In this document: one piece after another, positions 1 through 9,100 of the stretch
Numbering within the stretch: the stretch's first letter is position 1
Layout of the letters: each line of letters begins with the position of its first letter
Source: Marilutibacter chinensis
Lineage (GTDB): Bacteria; Pseudomonadota; Gammaproteobacteria; Xanthomonadales; Xanthomonadaceae
Direction: 5' to 3'
Length of the DNA stretch: 37,291 nucleotides
NCBI RefSeq assembly: GCF_021725675.1
Contig: NZ_JAKJPO010000023.1
Location: 1 to 37,291 of the forward strand
Notes under the pieces: model-generated
Told to the model about the DNA's origin: nothing
Database searches by the model: none
The model's input: the letters and a program-made list of their open reading frames with translations, nothing else
Position numbers and translations under genes: made by a program

Positions 1-89
1 CGCCCGAGGCCCACGCTTATCAGTTCGAGGACAACCTCGATCAACTGTTCGGGCGCAGGGCGCGAGATCCGGCGTGCGGCCCCTGCTGA
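1..89 (+). CDS. 3' end of an unidentified gene (partial)
   Basis: A reading frame open from base 3 ends at a TGA at 87-89 and gives 28 residues ending RRARDPACGPC. Codon choice is G/C-rich at third positions, like the core genes and unlike the cassettes, so this is probably the tail of a chromosomal gene just left of the array. The fragment is too short to identify. A second frame stays open to a TAG at 178-180, inside the first GTTAGG site, but it has no family-like features. Confidence 0.35.
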   Translation, partial: PEAHAYQFEDNLDQLFGRRARDPACGPC

Positions 90-183
90 ATTACGGTGGT
101 GCTGACACCGAGGCGTTATCGGGCGCGCACGCCGGGCTCTCGGCGCTTACAGTAGGGGAAAGCCAAGACATAAGGCGTTAGGT
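90..183 (+). other. left boundary of cassette array 1 (attI-like or worn attC)
   Basis: The first cassette begins at a GTTAGGT core site (177-183) preceded by AGGC, as in the attC 3' ends further right. No matching CTAAC half-site or internal hairpin is visible upstream, so this is not a complete attC. It could be the insertion point of an attI site or a degraded attC. No integrase gene is seen on either strand in the short stretch available to the left. An attI role is an inference. Confidence 0.35.
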
Positions 184-187
184 TCGC

Positions 188-976
188 TTGGAAATATCTT
201 CGCAAACGCAGCTTAGGAAGCACGGGCAGCCGTCATTCTGCTACCTCTGCGGCGAGGCACTCGCAGGACTCAAGCCAGTAGATCGCGACCACTGCCCACC
301 AAAGGGCCTTTTCGCGCCCAACGATCGCACCAACTTTCCGGTCATTCTTCCGACGCACAAGACCTGCAACAATCAATGGCATGGCGTCGACGATCTGCTC
401 GGGATACTGACCGACGCACTGCACAGTCGCAAGAAGAGCCAAGACGAGAGTGTTACAAAGCGACTAGAAGCATACTGGCTCCCATTCAACGGCAACCAGG
501 CCGCTGCTGTTACCAACGTTCCTCTCGCCGCAATTGGTCTTCGCGTCGTCCGCGGCATGCATGCACTTCTGTACAAGTCGTATCTTCCACTTAAAACACC
601 AAACAGCATCCACGTGCCCATTCCGGCCGCGGATAGAACGACTGGTGAGCCGGAGCGGCCACTCGATCAGGCGTACGCCTTTTCGGGAGCCATACGCAAG
701 GCCCTGCTGACCGGTAGCGCTGACTGCATTACCGCGTACAACGGACATTTTCGGTACGCCTGCGTCTGGGAGCACTTCGACAATGGCGTGCCATTTTGCA
801 TCTTCGCCTTCGATATCTACGCATTTCATTACCTCAGCCCGGCAGTTACCAACTTCCCAAAGTGCTTTGTGGGCATGTACCGGCCAGCGCAAATCCCTAC
901 TACTGCGTCATGGGCATCCAAGGTAGAGTTCAAGCTCACTAGAGGGGAACTGCTAGATCCTTGGCAGCGAACCTAA
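188..976 (+). CDS. HNH-like zinc-binding protein (cassette 1)
   Basis: This 262-residue protein has an N-terminal CxxC (C18, C21), then a D-H pair (34-35) followed by PPKGLF, then HKTCNN (57-62). That spacing matches the zinc-knuckle/beta-beta-alpha core of HNH endonuclease-like proteins. The remaining ~200 residues match nothing I recognise. TTG at 188 is the most upstream usable start and lies only 5 bases after the GTTAGGT core site, typical of a cassette gene. The TAA stop (974-976) is supplied by the attC CTAAC. A nuclease role in defence or as a toxin is an inference; the zinc motif could also be purely structural. Confidence 0.6.
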   Translation: MEISSQTQLRKHGQPSFCYLCGEALAGLKPVDRDHCPPKGLFAPNDRTNFPVILPTHKTCNNQWHGVDDLLGILTDALHSRKKSQDESVTKRLEAYWLPFNGNQAAAVTNVPLAAIGLRVVRGMHALLYKSYLPLKTPNSIHVPIPAADRTTGEPERPLDQAYAFSGAIRKALLTGSADCITAYNGHFRYACVWEHFDNGVPFCIFAFDIYAFHYLSPAVTNFPKCFVGMYRPAQIPTTASWASKVEFKLTRGELLDPWQRT

Positions 977-1030
977 CAATTCATTCAAGCCGACGCCGCT
1001 TCGCGGCGCGGCTTAACTCAGGCGTTAGGC
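973..1030 (+). repeat. attC site of cassette 1
   Basis: This 58 bp site starts CTAAC and ends GTTAGGC (1024-1030), the cassette join being G/TTAGGC. The inner arms CAAGCCG and CGGCTTAA pair around a GCCGC-TTC-GCGGC hairpin. This is the folded structure recognised by integron integrases. Confidence 0.93.
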
Positions 1031-1033
1031 ACC

Positions 1034-1474
1034 ATGAAACGATTTCTCTCGCTAGTGGCTGTAGTGACTCTTCTCGGTTGCGTCGCCGCACCCCTGCCTA
1101 TGCAGAGTAGAGTTCAAGGTGAGAACGTTCTGACTGTGGCACCTGGCGATAGCTGGACAGTAGTGGAGTTCAATGAGTCCGGGGAAAGCGTTAGAACACT
1201 GGGACTGGAACTCACCAGCGAGCCCGCCGAAACGTGCATTTCAGGCGACTGGAGAAAGGTGAAGGTTGTTTCAGACCCTGCGCGGTACACGCGCGATCCT
1301 GCCTATATCGTGTCAGTGAACAGGATTGAGATTCTTCTAAACACTAGTCTTTGTGACGCATACGACTCTTACATCTTTGACAAGGATGCAAATTTTGGAC
1401 TTGGTGAGCACGTCGCATACGGCATGTTTGGCGGCAAGACCTTAGGACGCGTCGTTGCGTATCGCACCAAGTGA
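1034..1474 (+). CDS. Predicted lipoprotein of unknown function (cassette 2)
   Basis: This 146-residue protein starts MKRFLSLVAVVTLLGC. That is a short basic N-end, a hydrophobic stretch and a lipobox (LLGC, Cys16), so it should be exported and lipid-anchored. The mature part is polar and contains two further Cys (in ETCISGD and TSLCDAYD) that could form a disulfide. I recognise no family. ATG is 4 bases after the cassette join site, and the gene stops with TGA just ahead of its attC. A membrane-anchored cassette protein could act in envelope protection or exclusion, but nothing in the sequence decides this. Confidence 0.7.
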   Translation: MKRFLSLVAVVTLLGCVAAPLPMQSRVQGENVLTVAPGDSWTVVEFNESGESVRTLGLELTSEPAETCISGDWRKVKVVSDPARYTRDPAYIVSVNRIEILLNTSLCDAYDSYIFDKDANFGLGEHVAYGMFGGKTLGRVVAYRTK

Positions 1475-1483
1475 TCATGCTGC

Positions 1484-1541
1484 CTAACAATTCATTCAAG
1501 CCGACGCTGCTTCGCAGCGCGGCTTAATTCAGGTGTTAGGG
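1484..1541 (+). repeat. attC site of cassette 2
   Basis: This 58 bp site runs from CTAAC to GTTAGGG (1535-1541). Its central hairpin reads GCTGC-TTC-GCAGC, a compensated pair change relative to the GCCGC/GCGGC of its neighbours. Selection therefore acts on the fold rather than the bases. Confidence 0.92.
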
Positions 1542-1547
1542 CGCTCA

Positions 1548-2159
1548 ATGACTGTCAACGCTAGCAACAGAACATTAGGACTCATCAACATTTGGCAGGT
1601 CTTGAGGAAGCTCTGCTGGGAGCTTTGGCTGATCAAATCAGTGCCGGACAAGCTTCGCATGGGCGTCAAACCCAAAGATGTCCTGCATGTCCAAGATGCG
1701 GGTCTATATGCAACAGTCAATGCGGCGTCGACCGCTCTCGCGCTGGTTGACTGGCTCTACCACACAGTCCGTGAGGATCAGACGCTAGAGAGAAGACTCA
1801 AGGACGTGGTGGGTGAGATTGATACAAGTTCGGACAAAGCCTTCCTCGCCTTCTTTCGCCAAGCAAATCCATCTATCAATGCTTGTCATCAGATATGTAA
1901 TGCAAACAAGCACTTTTACTTGTACCAGAGATCGCTAGATCCTAAGTTCAAGGCTAGAGTGTTCGAGTTCGTTATGGAACGGCCGGACGGTACAACCGAG
2001 CTTGGCACTAGTGCACAGATCATACGGAATGGCGATGGTCCTGGCACAGTCATGCCAACATATGAAATGCTGAATAATCTTGCGGACTGGTGGGAATCGC
2101 TGTTAAGTGACATAGGGGTATCAGGGCGTGAGCAGTTCTTTCCGCAGCACGCGCCCTAA
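1548..2159 (+). CDS. Hypothetical protein with NxxKH motif (cassette 3)
   Basis: This 203-residue soluble, largely helical protein has no signal peptide. A central helix ends CNANKHF (N118, K121, H122). Similar N-x-x-K-H helices occur in HEPN-like helical-bundle proteins of unknown function, but there is no R-x4-6-H ribonuclease signature, so I do not assign that fold. The ATG at 1548 is preferred over the GTG at 1533, which lies inside the attC of cassette 2. The TAA stop is formed by the following attC. Function unknown. Confidence 0.6.
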   Translation: MTVNASNRTLGLINIWQVLRKLCWELWLIKSVPDKLRMGVKPKDVLHVQDAGLYATVNAASTALALVDWLYHTVREDQTLERRLKDVVGEIDTSSDKAFLAFFRQANPSINACHQICNANKHFYLYQRSLDPKFKARVFEFVMERPDGTTELGTSAQIIRNGDGPGTVMPTYEMLNNLADWWESLLSDIGVSGREQFFPQHAP

Positions 2160-2212
2160 CAATTCATTCAAGTCCACGCCGCTTCGCGGCGCGGCTTAAT
2201 CAGGCGTTAGCC
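2156..2212 (+). repeat. attC site of cassette 3
   Basis: This 57 bp site runs from CTAAC to GTTAGCC (2206-2212). It has CAAGTCC in place of CAAGCCG on the left arm, and one base fewer in the right arm (CTTAATCAG). Confidence 0.92.
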
Positions 2213-2238
2213 TGCAGATCGTTCAATCGGAGAACGAA

Positions 2239-2889
2239 ATGGGACTTGCTGAGAGCTACACCCTTAAGCCCAACGCAGTGCCTGCGTACTTCGACGCCAT
2301 TCTAGATGCGCAGCCACCCGAACGATTCTCGCTGAAATTTCTTGAGAACCTTGGGTTCACGTCAACTAATGACCGACTCTTCATCGGCATACTGAAGGAC
2401 TTGGGATTTCTCAATCGAGATGGCGCACCACAACACAGGTACTTCGAATTTTTGGATCGCAGTCAATCCAAGAAGGTGCTCGCTGAGGGCATTCGAGAAG
2501 GCTTCTCCGATCTATTCGCCATCAACACCAAAGCAAACGGCTATAGCGTAGAAGAAACAAAGAACAAGCTCAGAACGCTTTTCGCTGGAAAGAAGACTGA
2601 CCTAGTCATCTCAAATATTGCTAAGACGTTCAAAGCCCTGTGCGACTACGCGGACTTTAGCGGCTCGAGCGCCTCTCCAAAGAAAGAAAAGACTCCTAAA
2701 CAAGAGCCAGCAGAACAGACCCAAGATCCTGGCGCCGAGGCGACAGGAATAAACGAACACCAGCCAATGACTACCGGCAAGATTCGCGTCTCGGGACTTC
2801 AGTACCACATCAATATAGTGCTCCCCGAGACGAGAGATCAGGCAGTGTTCGACGCCATCTTTAAGTCCCTAAGAGACCATCTGGGATGA
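2239..2889 (+). CDS. DUF5343-family protein, partner of HEPN gene (cassette 4)
   Basis: This 216-residue protein begins MGLAESYTLKPNAVP and continues with a winged-helix-like segment (about 10-150) containing the DUF5343-type stretch VLAEGIREGFSDLFAIN. A charged Lys/Pro/Glu-rich linker (about 148-180) leads to a short C-terminal strand-helix unit ending IFKSLRDHLG. A GGAGA ribosome site (2229-2233) sits 5 bases before ATG. Its last codons overlap the next start as ATGA (2886-2889), so the two proteins are made together. By analogy with two-gene toxin-antitoxin or abortive-infection modules it may control or sense for the HEPN partner. This is an inference; DUF5343 has no settled function that I know of. 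Confidence 0.72.
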   Translation: MGLAESYTLKPNAVPAYFDAILDAQPPERFSLKFLENLGFTSTNDRLFIGILKDLGFLNRDGAPQHRYFEFLDRSQSKKVLAEGIREGFSDLFAINTKANGYSVEETKNKLRTLFAGKKTDLVISNIAKTFKALCDYADFSGSSASPKKEKTPKQEPAEQTQDPGAEATGINEHQPMTTGKIRVSGLQYHINIVLPETRDQAVFDAIFKSLRDHLG

Positions 2890-3461
2890 AGGATCTCGAT
2901 CTCTACTCTTTCGTCTACCGTGGCGTTCTTACGGAAGAAGCGCTGGATAAGAATGGGCGTTGGCGCCGAGGTCATTTTGGTCAAGAAGAAGCGCGAGAAG
3001 CGCAGAAGTCCCTGTCCTATGACTTCCTCGATTCTGATCTTCTCCAAGAAGCACAGAGAATGTCCGTGGTATATGCCGCGGTTCATGCATTCGAGAATGC
3101 GGTCCGAAACTTGGTCACTAAGGCGATGGCCGAGGCCAACGGTGAGCACTGGTGGCAAAAGGTTCCCGAGCGCATACGAAAATCATCGAAGAACCGCATG
3201 GATGAGGACGCGAAATTTCGCTGGCACGGAGCTCGTGGTGCGCAGGAAATCAACTATTGCGATTTTGGCGACCTGTCCTCAATTATCGTTACTAACTGGG
3301 ACGTATTCGACGACTTGCTCGGCAACATGGAGTGGGCAAAAGCTACACTGAACACTCTGGAAAAGAGTCGCAACATCATCATGCACGGAGGCTCGCTAGC
3401 CAAGGAAGACGTCGAGCGCATCGGAATGAACATTCGTGATTGGATCAGGCAAGCAGGCTAA
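2886..3461 (+). CDS. Swt1-type HEPN domain protein, probable ribonuclease (cassette 4)
   Basis: This 191-residue protein has the helical layout of Swt1-type HEPN proteins: a first long helix near 54-80 (with HAFENAVRNL), a middle segment with WWQKVPERI, the block INYCDFGDLSSII (122-134), and a last helix carrying R162-N163-I-I-M-H167. That is an R-N-x3-H motif, the catalytic signature of HEPN endoribonucleases. The gene overlaps the DUF5343 gene by ATGA and ends with the TAA of its attC, so both genes travel as one cassette. Known HEPN proteins with this motif cut RNA in toxin-antitoxin and anti-phage systems. That this pair does so is an inference from motif and context. Confidence 0.75.
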   Translation: MKDLDLYSFVYRGVLTEEALDKNGRWRRGHFGQEEAREAQKSLSYDFLDSDLLQEAQRMSVVYAAVHAFENAVRNLVTKAMAEANGEHWWQKVPERIRKSSKNRMDEDAKFRWHGARGAQEINYCDFGDLSSIIVTNWDVFDDLLGNMEWAKATLNTLEKSRNIIMHGGSLAKEDVERIGMNIRDWIRQAG

Positions 3462-3515
3462 CAAATCGTTCAAGCCGAGGCCGCTTCGCGGCGCTGCTTA
3501 ACTCAGGCGTTAGGT
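3458..3515 (+). repeat. attC site of cassette 4
   Basis: This 58 bp site runs from CTAAC to GTTAGGT (3509-3515). It is slightly diverged (AAATCGTT, GCGCTGCTTAA) but keeps the GCCGC-TTC-GCGGC hairpin. Confidence 0.92.
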
Positions 3516-3518
3516 GCC

Positions 3519-3974
3519 ATGAAAAAGATTTTCGCCGCTCTACTTCTTTTAGCCGCTCCGCCGGCCTCCTATGCACATGAGCTGACTTCGACCTTTGGAG
3601 ACTTGGTGCACGTCAACTCTAGCCGCGGCTCGACCACGGTTGAGTACTGCCCGGACAATACCTGCGAGGTGTTTGCCCTCTCCGGCCCATCAGCAGCACC
3701 AGCCGTTCAAGATTTCGCATTCGCCTACTTGCTTGGTGTGTCGGAGTACATCTACCTGGAGCCGTTCCAGTCCAACGGGGCCGCACCTGCAGTTCAAGCA
3801 GTCCTTTCCCGCTACCGAAAGCAGTGTTCTCAACAATCCGCCCGTGCTGCAGGCCGCTGCATCGTAGGCGTCCTAGCCAAGCGGCACCCTATCCGGGCAA
3901 GCTTCGTCCGCTACGATGAGGGAGAACGCAATGTGGTGCCCATTTCGTTGGCAGGCTTCCGGGATGGCACCTAA
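3519..3974 (+). CDS. Secreted protein of unknown function (cassette 5)
   Basis: This 151-residue protein begins MKKIFAALLLLAAPPASYA, a classic Sec signal with a SYA-H cleavage site, so it is predicted periplasmic. The mature protein has four Cys (in EYCPDNTCEV, KQCSQQ and GRCIVG), probably forming disulfides. I recognise no family. ATG lies 4 bases after the GTTAGGT join and the TAA stop comes from the attC. It is the last gene of array 1. Confidence 0.68.
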   Translation: MKKIFAALLLLAAPPASYAHELTSTFGDLVHVNSSRGSTTVEYCPDNTCEVFALSGPSAAPAVQDFAFAYLLGVSEYIYLEPFQSNGAAPAVQAVLSRYRKQCSQQSARAAGRCIVGVLAKRHPIRASFVRYDEGERNVVPISLAGFRDGT

Positions 3975-4030
3975 CAATTCATTCAAGCTGGCGCCGCTTC
4001 GCGGCTCGGCTTAATTCAGCAACTGTCTTG
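3971..4030 (+). repeat. terminal, non-canonical attC of array 1
   Basis: It begins as a normal attC (CTAAC, hairpin GCCGC-TTC-GCGGC, CGGCTTAATTCAG), but the expected GCGTTAGG end is missing and CAACTGTCTTG follows. The 60 bases match the terminal site at 37167-37226 at all but about four positions, including the whole non-canonical tail. Past this point the two loci differ completely. Without a GTTRRRY core site it should not be able to recombine normally. Confidence 0.85.
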
Positions 4031-4126
4031 CAACCGGGAGCCTGCGGACCCCGCGCCTGCTATCAGCGGTCCTGACGGACACGGTCACAGAGACCGCGCC
4101 GGGTCCGCGGCGGTTCACGGCCGCTC

Positions 4127-6169
4127 CTACCCCAACCGCCACCCCAACCCCGACACCCGGCTCGCATGCCGGGCGAGCGCGGTGTGGAGGACGTCGGCGG
4201 GGGCGGCGAGGTGGAGGCGGGTCTTGGCGCGGGTGAGGCCGGTGTAGACGAGTTCGCGCGACAGCACGCGGGTGTCGCGGGCGGGGAGTTGCAGCCAGAC
4301 CTCGTCGAACTCGCTGCCCTGGGCCTTGTGCACGGTCATCGCGAATGCGCTTTCGTGGGCCGGCAGGGCGGCGGGATGGAACGGGCGCGGGGGCGGAGGG
4401 CCGTCGCCAGCTTCGGCGGCGACGCTGCCGGGGGCACGTGCCAGGGCGCTGCCCGGGAACCAGGCGGTCAGGACGCCGCGGGCGTCGACGAGGCAGACGC
4501 CGATGTCGCCGTTGAACAGGCCGTGGCGGTAGCTGTTCTCGGTGACCAGCAGGGGTTGGCCGTGGAAGTGGCCCGGTGCGCCGTTGCCGGATGCGCCGCG
4601 GCGGGCGGGGCCGCCGGTCCCGGCTTCGGCGAGCAGGGCTTCGATGCGGGCGTTGAGGGTGCGGGCGCCGCTGGGGCCGTCGCGCAGGGGGGTGAGCAGG
4701 CGCAGGCGGCCGGCGATCGCGAGCGCGTCGGCGGGGCCGTCGGCCCCGGCCAGGGCGCGGGCGTGGGCGAGCAGGCGCTCGCGGTGGAGGACCAGCGGGT
4801 CGGGCGTGCCTTCGTGGAAGTGAACGCCGGCCAGTTCGCCGGCACGCAGCAGGGCCAGGGCGCGGGCGGCGTCGCCGTCGCGCACGGCCTGGGCGAGGGG
4901 CGCGAGCTGCAGGCTCTCGTGCTGGCGGTAGCCGCGGATGAGGTGGACGCGGGCGCCGGGGAAGCCGGAAGGGTGCGCTGGCGGCGGGCCGGTCGTGGGG
5001 TCGGCGGCCGCGGGCGGCGCGGCGAACAGGTCGCCGGTGTGGCCGGGTTCGACGGCCGCGGACGGGACGAAGGGTGCAGCGGCAGGCGCGCTCGTGCCGA
5101 GCAGCGGCCGCAGCGCCTCGGCGTCGCCGGGCGCGAGGCTGTCGCCGTCGCCGGCGGCGCGGAGGATGCCGCCGAGCACGTCGCCGGCCTCGACCGAGGG
5201 CAGCTGGTCGGGGTCGCCGAGCAGCACCAGGCGGGCGCCGTCGGGCACCGCTTCGACCAGCTTGGCCATCAGCGGCAGGTCGATCATCGAGGCCTCGTCG
5301 ACCACCACCACGTCGAACGGCAGCGGGTTGTCGGCGTGATGGCGGAAGCGCGGCGTGTCCGGCAACGTGCCGAGCAGGCGATGCAGGGTGGTGCCGGTGC
5401 GCGGCAGGCGATCGAGCAGGAGCGGGTCGACGCCGTCGGCGGCGAGCCGGGTGCGGGCGGCGCGCAGGCTGCCGGCCATGCGCTCGGCGGCGCGGCCGGT
5501 GGGCGCGGCCAGGGCGATCCGCGGCGGCGCCCTGCCCTCGCCCTGCGCCTGCGCGGCGAGCAGCACCAGCAGGCGGGTGATGGTCGTGGTCTTGCCGGTG
5601 CCGGGGCCGCCGGTGACCAGCAGCAGGGCATGGCGCAGCGCGGCGGCGGCGGCGCGGGCCTGGCGGTCGTCGCCGCTGTCGCGCGGAGCCTCTCCTCGCG
5701 GGAGATCTCTTGGGAACAGGCGCTCGAACAGCGGCGCCAGCGCGGCAAGGTCGGCGGCGGACGGGCCCTGCGTGCCGATCCGGCGCAGGCCTTCGGCCAG
5801 CCGGCGCTCGTACTCGCGGTAGCGGCGCAGGTAGAGCAGGCCGTGTTCCAGCACCAGCGGCGCGGCCGGATCGGATGCGGCGCCGGCATCGGCCGGGCGG
5901 GCGACCCAGCGCGAGGCTCGCAGTTCCGCCTCCCAGGCGTCCGGGTCCGGCCAGGCGACGCCGGGGTCGCCGTCGAACAGGGCCTGCGGCTGCGCGAGCC
6001 GGAGGCCGGCATGGCCCCTGGACACCGCCAGCGAGGCCAGCGCGGCGGCGGCGAGAACCTCGTCCGGGGTGTCGCGGTCGAGCCGGTACAGACTCTGGGC
6101 GAGCGCATGATCGAGCGTGCGCAGCTGGCCGCCGCGCCAGAGGGCGTCGAGCAGACGGGGGGCGCTCAT
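4127..6169 (-). CDS. recD: RecD, exodeoxyribonuclease V alpha subunit
   Basis: This 680-residue superfamily 1 helicase is the 5'-3' motor of RecBCD, which resects double-strand breaks and degrades foreign linear DNA. It shows a Walker A motif GGPGTGKTT (187-195), a Walker B VVVVDEASMID, the motif LGDPDQLPSVEAG, and C-terminal motifs MTVHKAQGSEFDEV and YTGLTRAK. A Pro/Ala-rich insertion follows the motor core. Its ATG overlaps the recB stop (ATGA, 6166-6169), so it is the last gene of a recC-recB-recD operon. Its TAG stop lies about 97 bases from the end of cassette array 1, which converges on it, and a REP-like palindrome overlaps the 3' end. Confidence 0.95.
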   Translation of the reverse strand: MSAPRLLDALWRGGQLRTLDHALAQSLYRLDRDTPDEVLAAAALASLAVSRGHAGLRLAQPQALFDGDPGVAWPDPDAWEAELRASRWVARPADAGAASDPAAPLVLEHGLLYLRRYREYERRLAEGLRRIGTQGPSAADLAALAPLFERLFPRDLPRGEAPRDSGDDRQARAAAAALRHALLLVTGGPGTGKTTTITRLLVLLAAQAQGEGRAPPRIALAAPTGRAAERMAGSLRAARTRLAADGVDPLLLDRLPRTGTTLHRLLGTLPDTPRFRHHADNPLPFDVVVVDEASMIDLPLMAKLVEAVPDGARLVLLGDPDQLPSVEAGDVLGGILRAAGDGDSLAPGDAEALRPLLGTSAPAAAPFVPSAAVEPGHTGDLFAAPPAAADPTTGPPPAHPSGFPGARVHLIRGYRQHESLQLAPLAQAVRDGDAARALALLRAGELAGVHFHEGTPDPLVLHRERLLAHARALAGADGPADALAIAGRLRLLTPLRDGPSGARTLNARIEALLAEAGTGGPARRGASGNGAPGHFHGQPLLVTENSYRHGLFNGDIGVCLVDARGVLTAWFPGSALARAPGSVAAEAGDGPPPPRPFHPAALPAHESAFAMTVHKAQGSEFDEVWLQLPARDTRVLSRELVYTGLTRAKTRLHLAAPADVLHTALARHASRVSGLGWRLG

Positions 6170-9100
6170 GCGCGCTCACCCGGCCGTTGGCCGGCGCTCG
6201 GGCTTCCCCCGCTCCGGCGGCCCTCCCCCGCGTGCGGGGAAGCAGGCAGCCCACGGGCGTAACCGACATCGCCGGCGACGGCATGGCCGGAAAACAGCGC
6301 GTCCAGCGCATGCACCAGCGCGGGCTCGAAGCGGTGCGCGTGGATGCCGGGCGAGTCGTCGCGCGCGGCATCGAGGCCACGGCAGAACAGGTAGCGAATG
6401 CCGCCGAAGTCGCGCCCGTAGTCGTAGGCGCCGCCGTCGTTGTGGTCGCCGAGGCGGAAGCGCAGCCAGCGGTGCAGCGCGAGGGTGTAGATCAGCGCCT
6501 GCAGGTCGTATTCGCTGTGGGTCATCGCGGCGTCGAGGCTGGCGCCGTCGTAGCGCGGCAGGCGGTTGGACTTGTAGTCGAGCAGGTACCAGCGGCCGTC
6601 GTGGACGTAAGTGAGGTCGATAAGGCCGGTCATCAGGCCCTCCAGCCGCTGGCGCAGGCCGAAGCCGTGGCGGCCGGCGACCACGCCATGCGCGTGCAAC
6701 AGCTCGAGCAGCGCATCGACGCGGGTCGGCGCGAGGGCGAACTGGAACTCGATCTCCGGGCGACGCGCGCCGGGCGCCAGGTCGCACAGGCGCAGGCCTT
6801 CGGGCAGGGCGACGGTGAGGGTGTGGCCGGCCAGCACGGTGGTGAAGGCGATGCCGTCCTCCAGTGCGTCGGCGGCGTAGCCGTTGGCCTCCAGCGCGCG
6901 CGCCAGGTGCACGCGTTCGCTTTCCGGCGCGGCGTCGCCGGGACGCCAGCCGCGCCAGGCGGCGAAGTCGGTGTCCTCCAGCGCGGCATGCAGGGCGACG
7001 CCGAAGCGGGTGCCGGCGAAGCGCGGATCGAACGCGGCGTCTTCGGCGTCCTCGGGCAGGGATTCGTCGTGGCCGCCGGCCGCGGGCAGGGTGGATGCGG
7101 CCGCGCGGTCGCCGCCGTCGGCATGGGCGAGCTGGGTGAAGCTGTAGACCCACCAGTCGGGGTCGAGCCGGCGGCTGGCCGCGCGCGCGGGCGGCACCGC
7201 GGCGTCGGTTTCGGCCGGCAGGCGCGGCAGGGCGGCCGGGGGCGCAGCGGTGTCGATCACCACGCCAGGCGTGCCGGCGAGACCGGCCAGGTCGCCAAGC
7301 ATCGGCGCCAGCGGACTGCGGGCGTGGCTGTGGAACGGCCCGGCGGCCAGCCACAGCGCGTGCTCGGCGCGGGTCAGGCCGACGTAGAGCAGGCGCGCGT
7401 CCTCGGCGCGCTGTTCCTCCTCCCACCTGATCCTGGCGGACTGCCATCCGGCCTCGGGCAGGTCGAGCTTCCAGTGCAGACGACGGCCTTCGACCGGATC
7501 GTGGGCGATGCAGTAATTGCCCGGGGACTTCGCCCTGCCGCCGATGCCGACGAAGGGCAGGTAGACCAGCGGATACTCCAGGCCCTTGCTCTTGTGCAGG
7601 GTGACGATCTGCACGCGGCGGGCATCGGACTCCAGCCGCAGCAGCTGGGTCTCGTCGTCGGCGTCGGCGCTGGCGATGCGGCGGCCGAACGCGTCCACCA
7701 GCCCCTGCAGGCCGAGCGTGCGCGCCTGCATCTCCTGCAGCGCCTCGGCCAGCTGCAGATAGTTGCTCACCCGGCGCTCGCCATCGGCCAGACCGAGCAG
7801 GCGTTCGGCGTTCGCCGCGCACAGTTCGCCGACCAGGGCCAGCGGACCGCCGCGCGCGAAACGCTCGCGCCAGCCGTGCGCCTGCTGCTGCCAGAGGCGG
7901 GCGGCGTCGGGATCGCGCTCGAGGGCGTCGATGCCGGTGGCGTCGACGCCGACCAGCACGGTGGACAGCGCCGCGCGCAGGCGGCCGTCGTCGCCGCCGT
8001 GCAGCAGGGCCAGCAGCAGGGCGTGCAGCTCGCCGGCCTCGGCGGTGGCGTACAGGCTCTGCCTGCCGGCGGCGACCGCGGCGATGCCGGCCTCGGCCAG
8101 TGCGCGCTGGATGCGGGTGGCCTCGGCATGGCTGCGCACCAGCACGGCGATGTCGCCGGGGCGCACCGGGCGGCCGTCGATCAGGGCGCGGCCGGCACGA
8201 CCCTCGGACAGCACCGCGTGGATGGCGGCGACGCAGGCGCGGGTGGCGAGCTGGCGGGAGTCTTCGGCGCTCCAGGGCCTGACCTTGCCCTTGTCGTCCG
8301 GCGGTTGAGGCGGCGCCTGCCAGACCGTCAGCGCGGGCGCGGCGGCATCGTCGCGCTGGAAGTCCCCGTCCTCGCGTTTGCCGCCGGGCGTGATCGGATG
8401 GAAGGCGATGCGCGGGTCGACGAAGGCGGCGGCACCGGCCTGCGCGTACAGCGCGTCGATGGCGGCGAGGACCGAGGGGCGCGAGCGGAAATTCTGCGAC
8501 AGCAACGGCGCCCGCGACGTGTCGGCGGCGGCATCCAGATAGGCGTGCACGTCGCCGCCGCGGAAGCCGTAGATGGCCTGCTTGGGATCGCCGATCAGGG
8601 CAAGGAAGCGCGCCTGCGAACCACCGGTCGGAGTGCTTCCGAGCGCCGTCGGACCATGCCCGGCGGTCGGGTGTGGCGGCTCGCGATCCCCGTCGGCCGA
8701 GCCCGTTCCGAACACCCGGTCGAAGATCCGCCACTGCCGCGCGTCGGTGTCCTGGAACTCGTCGACCAGCGCGGCCTCGTACTGTTCGCGCAGCCGTTCG
8801 GCGAGGAGGTCGCCATGAGGGCCTTCGAGGGCCGCGGCGACGCCGTCGATCAGGTCGTCGTAGGTCTGTACCCGGCGCTGCCGTTTCAGCGCGGCGAGCC
8901 GGACATGCGCATCGGCGCGCAGGCGGTGCAGGAGGGCGGCGCGGCGGCGGGAGCTCCAGGCCTGCACGGCATCGTCGGCCTCGAACCACGCGTCCAGCGC
9001 GTCGAACAACGGCGACGCCGGCACCTGGTCGCGCCTGTCGTCGTAGCAGAAATCCAGCAGTTTTCCGGGTCGCAGCTTGTCCACGTGCAGTTTGTCGCCC

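Noticed and set aside
973..3515. Regular repeats resembling a CRISPR array
   Set aside because: Spacing is gene-sized (500-1250 bp) and the repeats are imperfect with CTAAC/GTTAGGC ends and internal hairpins, so they are integron attC sites.
4011..6380. 789-codon minus frame over recD
   Set aside because: Arg/Pro/Ala-rich out-of-frame reading; the recD frame at 4127-6169 has Walker and helicase motifs.
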